A stretch of 64,000 nt of DNA, taken from Jacaranda mimosifolia. Its lineage: Eukaryota > Streptophyta > Magnoliopsida > Lamiales > Bignoniaceae. The stretch spans positions 20,437,744-20,501,743 of the forward strand of contig CM032123.1 of the NCBI GenBank assembly GCA_018894105.1, given 5' to 3'. A program made the position numbers and the translations under genes. Of this stretch, positions 46,036 through 58,052 are shown one piece after another; the stretch's first letter is position 1, and every line of letters begins with the position of its first letter. Under the pieces are notes generated by a model that did no database searches, was not told the origin of the DNA, and worked only from the letters and a program-made list of their open reading frames with translations.

Positions 46036-48162
46036 TTAAAGGACTAGCTCGACTTTTGTACTTTCCAATTCAGCTTGCGTAGTTGCCAACTCTTCCTCTA
46101 ATCGTGCTCGATTGATAGATGCTTCAAGAGTAAATATAACATTATGACTTTGCTTTTTGGGATTAAGACCTTTTGATTTGGCATATGAAGAATTTTCTCC
46201 AAGGACATTAATGCAAATTTCTTCTGCACTCATACATACAGCACCATCTGGTAGATTTTGTTGTTGTTCTCGTAATTCTTTCATTTGAGCCTATTATGCT
46301 AATATGAGACTTTATAATCATTTTCATACTTCAAATTTCACATACGCTCACCATATAAAGTAAAAGAATGAAATATAGACTAAACAATGAAGTAAGACTA
46401 ATTCAACTTACATAATTAGCTTCGACCATTTCATTAGCCCATCCATTTTTGCCATTGTGAAATTCAACTTCATACATATCAATATCATCAAGATTCTATC
46501 AACACCAACCAAAATGTCAATGAATGATTGTACTTAAATAAAACATATATTTTCAATTACTGAACAAAAATAACTTACACTCTCATATTGAAGTGCCGCA
46601 CGAGATTTAGTTCCAAATTTATACGTGTGCTTCAGTTTTGCCTTATTCTTGGATTGGGTCTCTGAGATTTTCTATAAATATTAACAAATAAAAAATTATT
46701 AATAGGATGACATGCTTCTTCAATCAAAAAAATCCAAGTGTATTTTAGTAGGAATATCAAAATCACATAACTCGATAGTATTTACCAAAAACTTTTCTAT
46801 CTCCCAAAATTCACACAACCAAAGCCAATCATCACGACGGTTGGCAAGCTTTTCATAGATACTTTGTCTAGCAAATGCCACACCACCTTCAGCTTTCATT
46901 CCTAAGTAATACTTATGGGCATTTGAACGAAAAGTGAAGTACTGTTTGGAGAATGACTTCCAAATGCAATGACCAACATGAGGCTCCTCTACTTCATAAT
47001 TGAGCTTATTTTTTGAAATTAAAAGTATTAAAATCCTCTTGTCAGATATTGTTTATATCATTAAACTATTGGTAAATAGGAAAAGCAAAAGCGAATAAAA
47101 AATAAAAATAATACTTACAATCAACTTTCTAGAAAGATCTTCCTTTTCTTCATCTGGAACCTTAGCCCAACCCTCAACTTGCATTGGAGCTTCAAGCCTA
47201 ACCAAAACACCTATTTGAGTTGCATGTTTTGAACTATGCTCCCCAACAGGCTTGTTAATCCCCTTTGGAATAATAATTTTTGGTTTCTCCCCATATTTTC
47301 GTGTGTACTTTTGTGTGTTGAACCCTCTAGTAAGGCCGCGACCTCGTTTTTCTTCCAAAAATCCTTAGTTAATCAAAAAGTAAAGTGAAATCATTTACTA
47401 TTTCTAACAACATGCAAAAAATAAAATTTAAAGAAATAAGTACTAAGATATTACCCTTGGTACCATCAGATATTTTACCAATCATCTCCTCTACTGATTC
47501 TACAAAGCATATTCTTCAATAAGTATACAATAGTAAATCGAATTAAGGTGTTTTTACTTAATACTACCTCTTATATCAGTTCTAATATTTTCATTTGGCA
47601 TATTGCGCATATGTTGCACTTGAGACTCTCCCCTGGGCACTCTAGCTACAAAATGAAGAAATAATTATTTTTACTAGTATGTAATATAATTATAAACTTG
47701 GAAAAATTAATGGTGTAGAAGATAGACTACCTGTACCTATAATATTATCACGAATTGGTGATCGTCTACTTGTGGATCTTGGAGTGTTTGAATTGCTAAA
47801 AGTTTTTGTTGCGGGAAAAGCCACCCTTTTCTTTCTACTTGAAACTACAAGAAAGTCAAATACATTTAAATTGGGATGTATGCCACCATAAAAGCCCTAT
47901 TAGAGGGATGTATCAAGAAATGCAAAACCTAAAGAAATGTAAATGCACGCATCATTACATCCAATTGCAATTAAAATAAAATGTAAATGCACGCATTATT
48001 ACCCAAGCTTTGAGGCAATTGATCCTCAATTGAATCATTAGCCATGTCATTTATTGCAGCTAGGGCATTAGACAACTCCAATTTGCGCTTTAAAATGCTC
48101 AGCTTATTAGCAGTTGCCATTGCTCTTGACAACTCCAGTCTACGCTTAAAATTGCTACTCAT
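46036..48162 (-). CDS. TNP1-like (Transposase_24) CACTA regulatory protein, about nine exons
   Basis: The ATG at 48160-48162 opens exon 1 (to 48003, MSSNFKRRLELSRAMATANK, donor GTAATA). Further exons are about 47844-47731, 47643-47569, 47500-47455, 47362-47118, 47009-46789, 46672-46581, 46496-46412 and 46289-46036, most with GT/AG borders. Exon 5 (EKRGRGLTRGFNTQKY, PKIIIPKGINKPVGEHS) and exon 6 (HVGHCIWKSFSKQYFTF, RDDWLWLCEFWE) carry the plant Transposase_24 signature. Exon 7 (TYKFGTKSRAALQYE) and exon 8 (NGKNGWANEMVEANY) belong to the same family. The last exon ends in a heptad-rich helix (LEEELATTQAELESTKVELV). No stop was noticed inside these exons. Such proteins bind subterminal repeats and assist excision. 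Exon borders are read by eye. Confidence 0.8.
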
Positions 48163-48767
48163 TATCTGCCATAGTAGTCCAAATAGAAACAGATATTCAA
48201 AATCAATAAAATATTATCCCAAAAGTTACGAGAAAACTCAATCGTGATATATAGGCATTACATGTAAGTGAACTTCAGTGTTTGAACTAAGTTTACTGTC
48301 CATCAATATCAATAAATAAGCTGATATAATTCTACTCATCACAGTTCTTGAACTAGTTGTTCCTTAAATAGCTAAGTTTAAGTTATGATCAGAACAACCA
48401 TTAATAGACATTTTTCTCATAGAAAATATTAAATCTCAAACCATATTAAATCAAAATCAAAACATATGAAGTCCCAAAACCTCAATTAAAATCAAACCAA
48501 ATTAAATCCAAGGAGCTAAATACATAGAGCAAAAGTCAAAATAAAACAGAAAGTAATAGAGAGGCTTAATTCTACAGTTCTTACTACGAGAGATTGGAAA
48601 GAATTTCTTACTGTTTGGGAAAATCTTCTGGAGGAGAAGAGAATTGGAATCAGATATGCTGAAATGATTTTAACCCAACCGGTACTTGCTTATGTATCGT
48701 CCATATGGACGATTTTCTTCCCATATCAACCATTCCATAATTCTAGCGAAAAATCTTTTCATATCAA

Positions 48768-48943
48768 TTTTGGCAGAATATCTTCCCCTATCGATTGTTA
48801 CAAGTTTTGGCGGAAGGTTCTTTTTGGTATCAATTTTGGCTGGAAAAAAAAATAAATCAGCGCCATTGAAACCGCGGGAAAGGATATGGGTTTCTCCAAA
48901 ATTTGGCGGAAAGTCTTTTTTTGGTATCAATTTTGGCGGAAAA
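48768..48943. promoter_or_regulatory. Cluster of E2F-like sites upstream of the TNP1-like gene
   Basis: Within about 180 bp there are repeated TTTTGGCGGAAA-type motifs near 48804-48817, 48902-48913 and 48930-48943, with degenerate copies near 48768 and 48833. A GCGGGAAA lies at 48874-48881, the complement of the E2F consensus TTTCCCGC. All fit the plant E2F pattern WTTSSCSS. The cluster lies 600-780 bp before the TNP1-like ATG, in the region between the two divergent transposon genes. Open frames across it on both strands are probably a consequence of the repeats. Confidence 0.5.
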
Positions 48944-49150
48944 GTTACCAAATTAGCGCAAGGTATATAGGTTTCTTCATCTTTCCCTTTCTCACAAACC
49001 CAATCTTTGATTCGTTTTTGTCTTTTTATATGTGCACATTTCCCATCCAAAGAAATAGATACACACACACACAAACATAAGTGAGCGTACTGTGTAGGTG
49101 TTTGTCTTGATGGATGAATTTATTATTATAATATTACTAATAAATATTGA

Positions 49151-49209
<59 letters not shown>
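49151..49209. repeat. (TTA)n microsatellite
   Basis: About twenty uninterrupted trinucleotide units, with further imperfect units to about 49300. Confidence 0.95.
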
Positions 49210-49210
<1 letters not shown>

Positions 49211-51240
49211 AGAATAATAAAATTAATATAGTCAATAATAAGAATAGTATTATTATGATAATATAATTATCTATTATTATTATTATTATTATTGTTAATA
49301 ATATATTAATAATAGTATTATTAACAAAAATCCAAGTAAGCAAAAAAAAAATTGCAACAAGATAAAAAAATGCCATGTCAGTTGGAAATTTGCCACCTAA
49401 GAAAAATTCCCAAATTCAACAAATTTTGGTGTGCCACATCAATATTTTCGGTCATTTTATGAGATCCTGGCGACTTTCAAACTAAATGTGCAAATTTTTT
49501 TAAGTTATAGGACTAAATTTGAAATTGGGTAACATATAAGGCAAAACTGAAAGTTAATTGGGAAATCTTATAGGACGAATTTTTTTTTTCTATTGATAAA
49601 TAATATATAATATATACATATAACATAAAAAATATATATAAATATATTATATATTTATACATATGTATATATAATATAAATATATAATATATAGATTTAT
49701 ATAAAATATATACAAAAATGAAAAAATAGAATAAATTAATGAATTATTAAATTGAAAATATATGATATAATTAAGGGTATAGTATCTAAAAATGCAAAAT
49801 GTTGAAGATAGCAAAGTTGTCTTGTATCAGACTGCCTATCTTCAGTAAATATCTTATATTAGACCGCCTGCTTTTAGTAAATATCACTTATTTTAATTTG
49901 GTGCTTATTCAGTAGTGTTATTGTCCATACTAAAGCACACAAACAAATTACTATCACTTTATCAAAGAAAAATTATCAGCTTCCTTTGTATTCAAGTCTA
50001 AAAATAATAGTATAAATAAAAAAGATCAATTATTTTGGAGATAATTTAGAGTTTTTGTTTATTTCTAGACTCAGTTTGAGTTGTATACAAAAATTTTTTG
50101 GAAAAGGTTATTCTTAATTAAAAATAAAAACTCTTATCAAGTGGGATGTGAATCTAAGTTTTAAAAATAATTTGAAAATCCAAAGTAATGTAAGTTGCAA
50201 GCTTATCTAATAGAAGTCAATCTATATTTGTTTATTTTGGAGGTTGAACCCTATTATATTAATGTTTAGTTCATTTAATTTTGATAACATTACAAATGAA
50301 ATATATTAACTTATTCCATCTAAAATTCAATGTACAAGTAGCTGTTGACTAGCTAGTTTAGTAATTTTTTGGATATATTAAATAATTTAGTTAATATTTT
50401 GGAGAAACATTCTAATAATAATAAATAAAATTTTCAATTCAAGAAAAAAGTAGCCTTTTTAAGAGAAATATTTTGATAATACAAAATGAAAATTTTAATT
50501 TAAAATAAAAGAAGCATTGTCCATGGTTTGAAAAAGCAATTGAACTACTTTAAGTAAAAGTAGTAATTCTTAAATCAATTTTATTGAATTGGCACTCCTA
50601 ACTAGAATGTATGAAGTACTTATTTTCTTATTTTTACATTTACTTCAAAGTGAAAAAATAATAGTAAAAATATTGGCGCATTGTAAATAAACATTTCTTT
50701 TTAATTTTTATTGAATGCATTAAGAAAAAAATGAAATCTTCGAAGTTTCCTCTTTAGATTTAATGCACTTTAAGAAAAAAAGACAGGACATCTGAATCTT
50801 CCACCTCCTAATTAATGATATATTTTTTATCTAAGAAAATCATAGTAAAAATATTGACACATGGTAAATAAACATTTATTTTTAATTTTTATTGAATACA
50901 TTAAGAAAAAACAAAATCTCTAAAGTTTTAGAAAATTTAAGCTTTAGAAAATTTTGATAACATGATATACACAATTTAGTTTAGATATACTTAGAAACAG
51001 TTTAGATAATTAAAGCTCAGAATTTTAATTAAATATATTAATTCAACACCTAAATTTTGTTAATAGAATTTAACATTTTAGAAAATATCTATATAAAAAA
51101 TATATATATTTAAAAATATAATTTTTTGAGTGAGAATAATTTATTATAATTTTTTTCTTTCTTCCCAATAAAAGAATTAAAAGATATTTTGCAACTATGT
51201 TTAAAATATTAAATGTCACATTATAATTGCCTACTTCCTT
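49211..51240. other. AT-rich central spacer of CACTA II
   Basis: Very AT-rich non-coding DNA between the two divergent genes. It has dense alternating TA runs at 49590-49700, two 34-bp units at about 49822-49890 ('cagactgcctatcttcagta' type) and a roughly 88-bp direct repeat at 50661-50748 and 50842-50928. Confidence 0.6.
50661..50928. repeat. Direct repeat of about 88 bp, two copies
   Basis: Both copies begin 'atagtaaaaatattg', share 'taaataaacattt' and 'attgaat-cattaagaaaa', and end 'aagttt'. They are separated by about 93 bp of other sequence. Confidence 0.7.
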
Positions 51241-51246
51241 TTTTGA

Positions 51247-51480
51247 ATTATATATGTATATATATATATAAATATATTAATTTTATTTTTTTATACACTT
51301 ATAACAATTGAGAGGCGAAAGGCAAAGGCTCTCGGTGGCCACTACGAAGTTCTCAAGCTCGGCGAAAGCTAAAGCTCTCAGGCGGCCACTGCGAATGTTT
51401 TGAGAAACAAGCCATTGGATTTATCATCATTGTCATTTCAATCATCATCATTTCAATTGTCATCACCACCTTGATTTTTG
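51247..51480 (+). promoter_or_regulatory. Candidate promoter and 5' untranslated exon of the TNP2 gene
   Basis: A TATA-rich run (51247-51277) precedes a markedly GC-richer block (51311-51480) that ends in a good donor, GTAAGT at 51481. A matching acceptor TTTTCAG stands at 53699-53705, nine bases before the transposase ATG. The block contains a 47-bp tandem duplication starting GGCGAAAG at 51314 and 51361. No ATG-led coding region is apparent, so it is read as leader; that is inference. Confidence 0.5.
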
Positions 51481-53705
51481 GTAAGTCTGACTATTTCATC
51501 CTAAATTGATAGGGTTTTTTTTTTTTTTTTTTATGTTTTCTCTTCTAAATTGATGTTTTCTCTTCTAAATTTATAAGCATGCCAAGTGTTTCATACGTCT
51601 TCAATTTGTAGAGGAGAATTTGAAGCAAGTTGCAGAAATAAACTGATGTTCAATTTATTCACTATCTTTGACTTCTTACCTGATAACCCCCTAGGCTGCA
51701 GAATCTTGACTAACTAGAATTTTATTGTTTGAATTATATTTTACTGCCCCATCTGGTTTCTTGACTAACGAATTTTAAAAATAAAATTTAAGTTACTAAC
51801 TTCTAATACGAATCAATTCTGGGCATAAATTTTTCGATCGACATGGGAGGAAACGGCTGGAAAATTAATAGAGAGTATGAAAGAAATTAAGCATAGAAAA
51901 TAAATAATTTCAAAAGAGGCCTAATTTCACTGCACAAGAGAGTGTGCAAGATGAAAGTTGAAGAAGAATTCATATGCCATTATTGGTAATCCAACTAGAG
52001 AAGTGAACTAAATCAACTACCACATTTATCTGATCTTTCTAAATGAATCCCAAGAAGCACATTGTGGGAGATTGATCGTTAGGTGTAAAGATTTGTGGTT
52101 TTGATATCATTGTAAGTGGCATATTTGACAAATATTTAATGCTTCTAATGAGTTTGATCAGTGATCTACATTTTCCTTTTCATGGATTAAATCTTTGATT
52201 TTATGATTAAGTATGATTAAGGGATTCTTTGTCTTTACTAGTTTGCTTTCTGGTGCTGCTCATTGTTCATCATTTTTGATAATATTGTATTGGTTTTGTA
52301 GGTATTGAACTATGAGTTTGTAGTTAGGTGCAAACCTTATATTTTTAACGTTGTCTGGGGTGATAATATATAACTTGGATGAACTAAATGGTCTGATGTT
52401 AAACTGAGAAACTGAGTTAAATTTTGCTTTGCTTGATGCTGTGTCTCTGCTTCAAAATCAATTGTCCTATAGTTCTCCATTGTGAGAGTGTATTTTGATT
52501 TTCGGAATAAATTTGTGTAATTCCGGGGTCTTCATTTTGGTCTCACAAGTCTTCATGAAAAATTGTTCCTAAATTCTACAAGCATTAATATCACAAGGGC
52601 TGTTGAATAATCAATCTGCATATTCAAGAATCTATATTTCATCTTTAAAACTGCTTCTAACTATATGGCCTCAATGATGTATAAAAACTGAGCCACTTGG
52701 AGATTGACATAAGCTGCTTTCATTGCTAAAATCATGGCGAAAAGCTTAGCAACAAATTAAGTAAGGAGGTTGTGTCCTACATAAAGCATGTGAAATATTA
52801 CATTAAAGAGGCATGTAAACTTATTATTTTTATATGTAAATAGATGTGAAAATCATCTCTTCTAATGATTACATTTATAAGGAAATTTATAATCTGAAGT
52901 TTGCCAGGGCGAGAACCAGCAAAAGTTTAATTCTTAAGCTTTAAATGTCAATTTATAGGCTTAAAGGAATTTCTAAAATTGGAAGAGATGGTCCGATAAC
53001 TTGATTTCATAAAAAATGTATATAAACTACCTTTGTACAAAAAAGTTAATTGGAGCTAAGCAGGCCCCACTCTTGAATGGCCCTCACCATTCAACACGTT
53101 GTGATTTTGAATATGCGAACCTCTCAATCATGTACCATTATGCCTATAGTCAAGTACCCAAAAGTGTATTTTTGTCTTGGCATTCACTTTTTCTTGCTAA
53201 TTACCATGAAATACAATAGTAGTAGAAAAAAAAGAGAAATTTGAACATGGTCATGTTATAGGGAAAAACGAGATGATTGAATGCGGGTTCCTATGCCACT
53301 TATATGCCATTAATTTCCATGCAATTTCGATTAATTTAATTCCACTATATGTTCATTACTTAGTGCAAATGGATATTGTATGATATAATTGGTCACTATT
53401 TTGCTCTGGCCTCTATGATTGATATGCATAATAGAATATAATGTCCACTTATTCAAGATAAGGTGATGGCACATCGCATTTTCGAATTACTTCGTAGAAA
53501 TTCCTTGAATTAACTTTTACAATAGAATAAAATGAAAAGTTAACCTTCCCAATTTGACCTTTTTCTTTTGCTATCGGAAAGAGAATAAAACTAATTATGC
53601 TATACATATTAGTTAATTAACTATATCAATCGATAATCAAATTTAACTTTCTATAATTAAATTACAACTAACTATATTGATCTAATATATTGCTTGTCTT
53701 TTCAG
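51481..53705 (+). other. Probable leader intron(s) of the TNP2 gene
   Basis: AT- and T-rich sequence with a donor at its left end and a TTTTCAG acceptor at its right end. No protein family was recognised within. Additional untranslated exons cannot be excluded. Confidence 0.45.
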
Positions 53706-53714
53706 TAGTTATAA

Positions 53715-56700
53715 ATGGATAAGAGTTGGGTCAAACTGTAGGACTTTACTTCAAATGATTATGTTAATGGAGTTAAAAGTTTCATGAAATTCGCTGTAGA
53801 GAACATTGGTGGAAGAAATAATATGCCTTGTCCTTATAGAGAGTGCTTGAATCAGATTTTACACGTAGCACACTTGGTTAAATTGCATTTACTCACCAAT
53901 GGAATGGATGTGGATTATATTGATTGGGTGCACCATGGTGAAAGCTCTGATCAGTATATAGATGATAGTGATCACGATTATATTGATGAGATATTTGAGG
54001 AGAAAGAGATGTTGGAGGATTTGAACTTTAGTATTCATAATATTGTTGATAATGAAACTCCATGCCATTATTATGATAATCTCAATAATGATCATCTAGA
54101 TTTTGTAATAGATGATGAATTGGATAAATATCAGAGATTGTTGAGAGATGCACAACGTGAGTTATACCCTGGTTGCTCCAAGTCTTTGTTGTCTTTCCTT
54201 GTCAAGTTGCTTCACATAAAGGTTTTGAACCGGATGACTAATAAATGTTATGATAGATTATTAATTTGTTCAAGTAATACTTGCCTGAGGGTGATATTGC
54301 TCCTCCCTCATTTTATGAGGCAAGGATAGTATTAAAAGGTATTGGTTTGGGATATGACCTTATCCATTCATGTAAGAACGATTGCATTCTCTTTTGGAAA
54401 GAATATGAGAGCTTAACAAGTTGCCCAATATGCAAAGAATCTAGGTGGAAGGTAAATGATGGCAAAGGAAAACAAATTCCTCACAAAATTTTGCGATATT
54501 TTCCAATAAAACCAAGGTTACAAAGGTTGTATATGTCAAGAAAGACAGCCTCTGATATGAGGTGGCATAAGGCTAGAAGAGTTTAGGATACTGAAACAAT
54601 GATCCATCTTGCGGATTCTGAAGCTTGGAAAGATCTTGATAAGCAATACCCTTGGTTTGCCCAAGACCCTCGGAGCATACGTCTGGGATTAGCTACTGGT
54701 GGATTTAATCCTTTTGGTAACATGAATAATTCTTATAGTATATGGCCTGTGATTTTAGCGACATATAACTTACCGCCTTGGCAATGCATGAAAGAACCTT
54801 ATTTGATGATATCCCTTTTAATTCCTGGTCCTCGATCTCCTGGAAAAGATATTGATGTTTATCTTAGACCTTTAATAGATGAGCTAAAGGAATTATGGGA
54901 ATTGGTGTAAGGACACGAGATGCAAAAACTGGAGAAAATTTTTGTCTACATGCAGCACTTATGTGGACAATAAATGATCTCCCTGTATATGGTGATATTT
55001 CTAGCCATCGAACAAAGGGATATTGTGCTTGTCCGAGATGTAGCTTCAATACTCATTCACAGAGATTGAGAAGAAAAATTGGTTATGTTGGTCACAGACG
55101 ATATTTGCCATGTTATCATCCTTATCGGAAAAGTCTTAGATTTAATGGTGAAACTGAACTTCGATCTAAGCCGATGGAACTTTCTAATGATCAGATTCTA
55201 ATCCAACTAAAAGAAGTAGAAAATGTTGTGCTTGGCAAGCATTCTAAAGAGAAAAAGCATAAGCATCCTTCTCATCAATCATGTTGGACTAAAAAGAGCA
55301 TATTCTTTGAGTTGGCGTATTGGTCAAAACTCAAACTACGGCATAATCTTGATGTGATGCATGTTGAAAAGAATATATGCGATAATGTGATTGGAACTAT
55401 ACTAGACATTGATGGCAAATCAAAGGATACTGAAAAAGCTCGCTTGGATTTGGAGGATATGGGTATAAGGCATGAGTTAAACTTAAAAGTGGCAGACGGT
55501 GCGAAAGCAAGCAAAGAAGGTAAAGTCAAGTATTTGAAGCCATGCGCACTTTATACCTTATCGCAAAAGAAGAGAAAAGGTTTTTGTGAATTCTTGAGAT
55601 CAGTAAAATTTCCTAATGGATATGCTGCTAATATATCTAGATGTGTGCATATCAATAATGGTAAGATAACAGGGTTAAAAAGTCATGATTGCCATGTTTT
55701 ATTGCAACATTTGCTTCCCGTAGGAATGCGCAGCTACATGCATAAAGATGTTCTTGATGTCATCAATGAGTTGGTAGGTTTCTTCAGACAACTATGTTCT
55801 AGGACACTTAATTTGGATGTCCTTGACGGTTTGGAAAAAAAGATTCCCATAATATTGTGCAAGTTGGAGATGATCTTTCCACCTGCTTTCTTTTGATGTC
55901 ATGGTTCATCTAGCAGTTCATTTAGCACAAGAAGCCAAGCTTGGTGGACCTGTTCAATATAGATGGATATACCCTATTGAGAGGTAAAGCTTTATGTTTA
56001 TTTCAATTTTTAAATTTTTTTATTCTAAACTTAAGAATTTGTATTTGGTAGCCTATTTGTGTATTATAAGTAACATGTTTGTTTTACTTCCATTTTTTTT
56101 CTAACATAAGTATAGGTATCTCAGTAGTCCAAAAGGAATGGTTCGAAATAGAGCTCGTCCCGAAGGTTCAATCGCAGAGGCCTATATTGTAAAAGAATGT
56201 TTGAATTTTTGTTCATTATATCTTCATAGAATTGAGACGAAATGCAATAGAGATGAAAGAAATCAAGATGGCGAGCAACATCCAAAATCCACATTCTTTA
56301 TTTTCAAAAGTAAAGTGCGAACCTTTGGAGAAACAGATTTTGTTGAAATGACCCCTCAACAACATAGTGCATTGCATTGGTTTGTTCTAAACAATTGTAT
56401 GGAGATAGAATCGTATTTGAGGTAATTATAGTTTTTTTTAAATAAAAGCATATTTAATATTTGATTACTAATTTATATTATTATTGTTGTTGTTGAGGGA
56501 GCATGAAGAAAAACTTAAGCGAGAAAATCTTATTCGTTGGGAAGCAAGGCAAAAGATACAGTTCGCTTCATGGTTTGATAATCGATTAAGATCTTAAATT
56601 TACATTTAGTTTATGTTCATTGGAGATTATTTCTTTATATTTATATAAGTTCTAACTTACATTATTTTGTAAATATTAGATTAAAGAACTTCGACGTTTG

Positions 56701-57447
56701 AACTCCCTTGAAGCTACTGATGAACTTCTTGCACTTGCATCGAGTCCTGATTATCGTATTAGTAAATGTAGTGGATGCATAGTAGAAGGAGTGAAGTATT
56801 TAACTAGAAAAAGAGATAGTCGACGAGTGACACAAAATAGCGGAACGTGTACAGAATCCTTACATAAGGGAAAAATGATCAAATTTTATGGAGTCCTAGA
56901 AGATGTGATTGAGTTAAGTTATTCTTTTGGCTTTCAGTGTGTGTTATTTCAGTGTAAATGGTTTGATTTAGATCGACATAAACCAGTGAGAATAGATGGT
57001 GATTTCACTAGCATAAATGTGGGCAAATTATGGTACGAAAGTGAACCTTATGTGTTAGCAAATCAAGTAACTCAGGTTTTCTATGTTAACAACACAAAAC
57101 TAGGTGGGCACTGGAAAGTGGTTCAAAGTGCACAACATCGACATTTGTTTGACCCAGCTTTTCTTCAATTTACTAATGAAAATGAACTTTATACAAATGA
57201 TGCATATCAACAAGAAAATTGTGCTCATGTTCAAGTTCAAGATAATGCACAAGAGGTTGGACCAGTAGTCCGCAGTGATGAAGCTCCGCTAGAAATTGAA
57301 ATTGCTAAAAATATAATCAACCGACATGCCAATAATGATAAAGATGATGAAGAAGATGAGGAAGAAGATGACACCTTAGTTGAATATTGGAGTACTGACG
57401 ATGAATCGATATCTCAAGCATATATGGACAGTGACTTGGAAGAGTGA
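53715..57447 (+). pseudogene. TNP2-type CACTA transposase, several lesions
   Basis: The ATG at 53715 opens a transposase-associated domain (MDKSWVKL, then TAG at 53739, then NDYVNGVKSFMKFAVENI). The TNP2 domain reads AQRELYPGCSKSLLSFLVKL, a frameshift with stop near 54255-54275, LPEGDIAPPSFYEA, FWKEYESLTSCPICKESRW and PHKILRYFPIKPRLQRLYMS. A TAG follows at 54584, then AWKDLDKQYPWFAQDP and RLGLATGGFNPFGNMN. A frameshift near 54895 precedes HAALMWTINDLPVYGD and HNLDVMHVEKNICDNVIG. A further frameshift near 55890 precedes FDVMVHLAVHLAQEAKLGGP. Introns at 55984-56115 and 56422-56497 are canonical. The donor near 56592 appears lost. The last exon (56680-57447) is a DUF4216-type region (GVLEDVIELSYSFGFQ) with an acidic tail. 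As read, no full transposase can be made. Confidence 0.9.
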
Positions 57448-57811
57448 GTCATCAGGTATGAAAAGTTACTTTCCCTATTAACCATGTTAGGTTTCTATGG
57501 GCAAAATCTATGTTTTTCTTTTTTTTTGGGATTTATTATATCGTGTTTATGATTTCAGTCTACTTCATTGATATTTGTTTTTCACATCAGATTCCTATAT
57601 TGTTGGATGTTACAGGGAGGTAGAAGAAGTTATTTGAATTAAGGTTGAAGATGGTGAGATGGATCAGCATTTGAAACACAATGGAGATAAACTATTTTTA
57701 TTTGTCATGCATTGGGGCATATACCGAGAGATATTATTTGTTCATAATGTAATTGTTCTTATTTTTTATATTTACTTTGTAATATATCTTCCTCTGTCTT
57801 TATTCCTGTAG
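57448..57811 (+). other. Sequence between the transposase stop and the captured SYF2 exon
   Basis: Probably the 3' untranslated part of the transposase gene followed by captured intron DNA; a 'cctgtag' acceptor stands at its right edge. No other gene was seen. Confidence 0.45.
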
Positions 57812-58052
57812 AATGAGGCAAGAAAAGCCAATCAGACTGCCATGGTTGTTGAGAAGAAAAAAATGGAAGCTCCAGCGGATTCTATAGGCATTTCTGAGCA
57901 AAAATGGCTTGAGGAGAGGAAGAAAAAAATTGGAAAACTTCTAGATGTGAATGGATTAGATATGAGCAAAGCATATATGCTTGATGCACAAGAAGCGGTC
58001 GAATCCAAGTATAAGAAATAGGAGAAAGAGCCAGCCCCAGTTGGTTGGGATG
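57812..58052 (+). pseudogene. SYF2: Captured exon of pre-mRNA splicing factor SYF2
   Basis: A 241-nt exon, bounded by acceptor CTGTAG and donor GTAAGG, reads NEARKANQTAMVVEKKKMEA, then GISEQKWLEERKKKIGKLLD, then NGLDMSKAYMLD and EKEPAPVGWD. This is the central conserved part of SYF2 (p29), a component of the spliceosome-associated NineTeen/Prp19-related complex in the nucleus. A conserved Trp codon after KYKK has become TAG (58019-58021). After the intron, an acceptor at 58155-58156 is followed by codons completing V-F-N, as in SYF2, before homology breaks off. The piece is genomic, intron-bearing and located between the transposase gene and the right terminus of CACTA II, so it was probably captured by the transposon. 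It cannot encode a functional protein by itself. Confidence 0.88.

Noticed and set aside
48670..49074. 134-codon minus-strand and 94-codon plus-strand open frames
   Set aside because: They run over repeated 'ttttggcgga' motifs, overlap each other and show no family; a promoter region is more likely.
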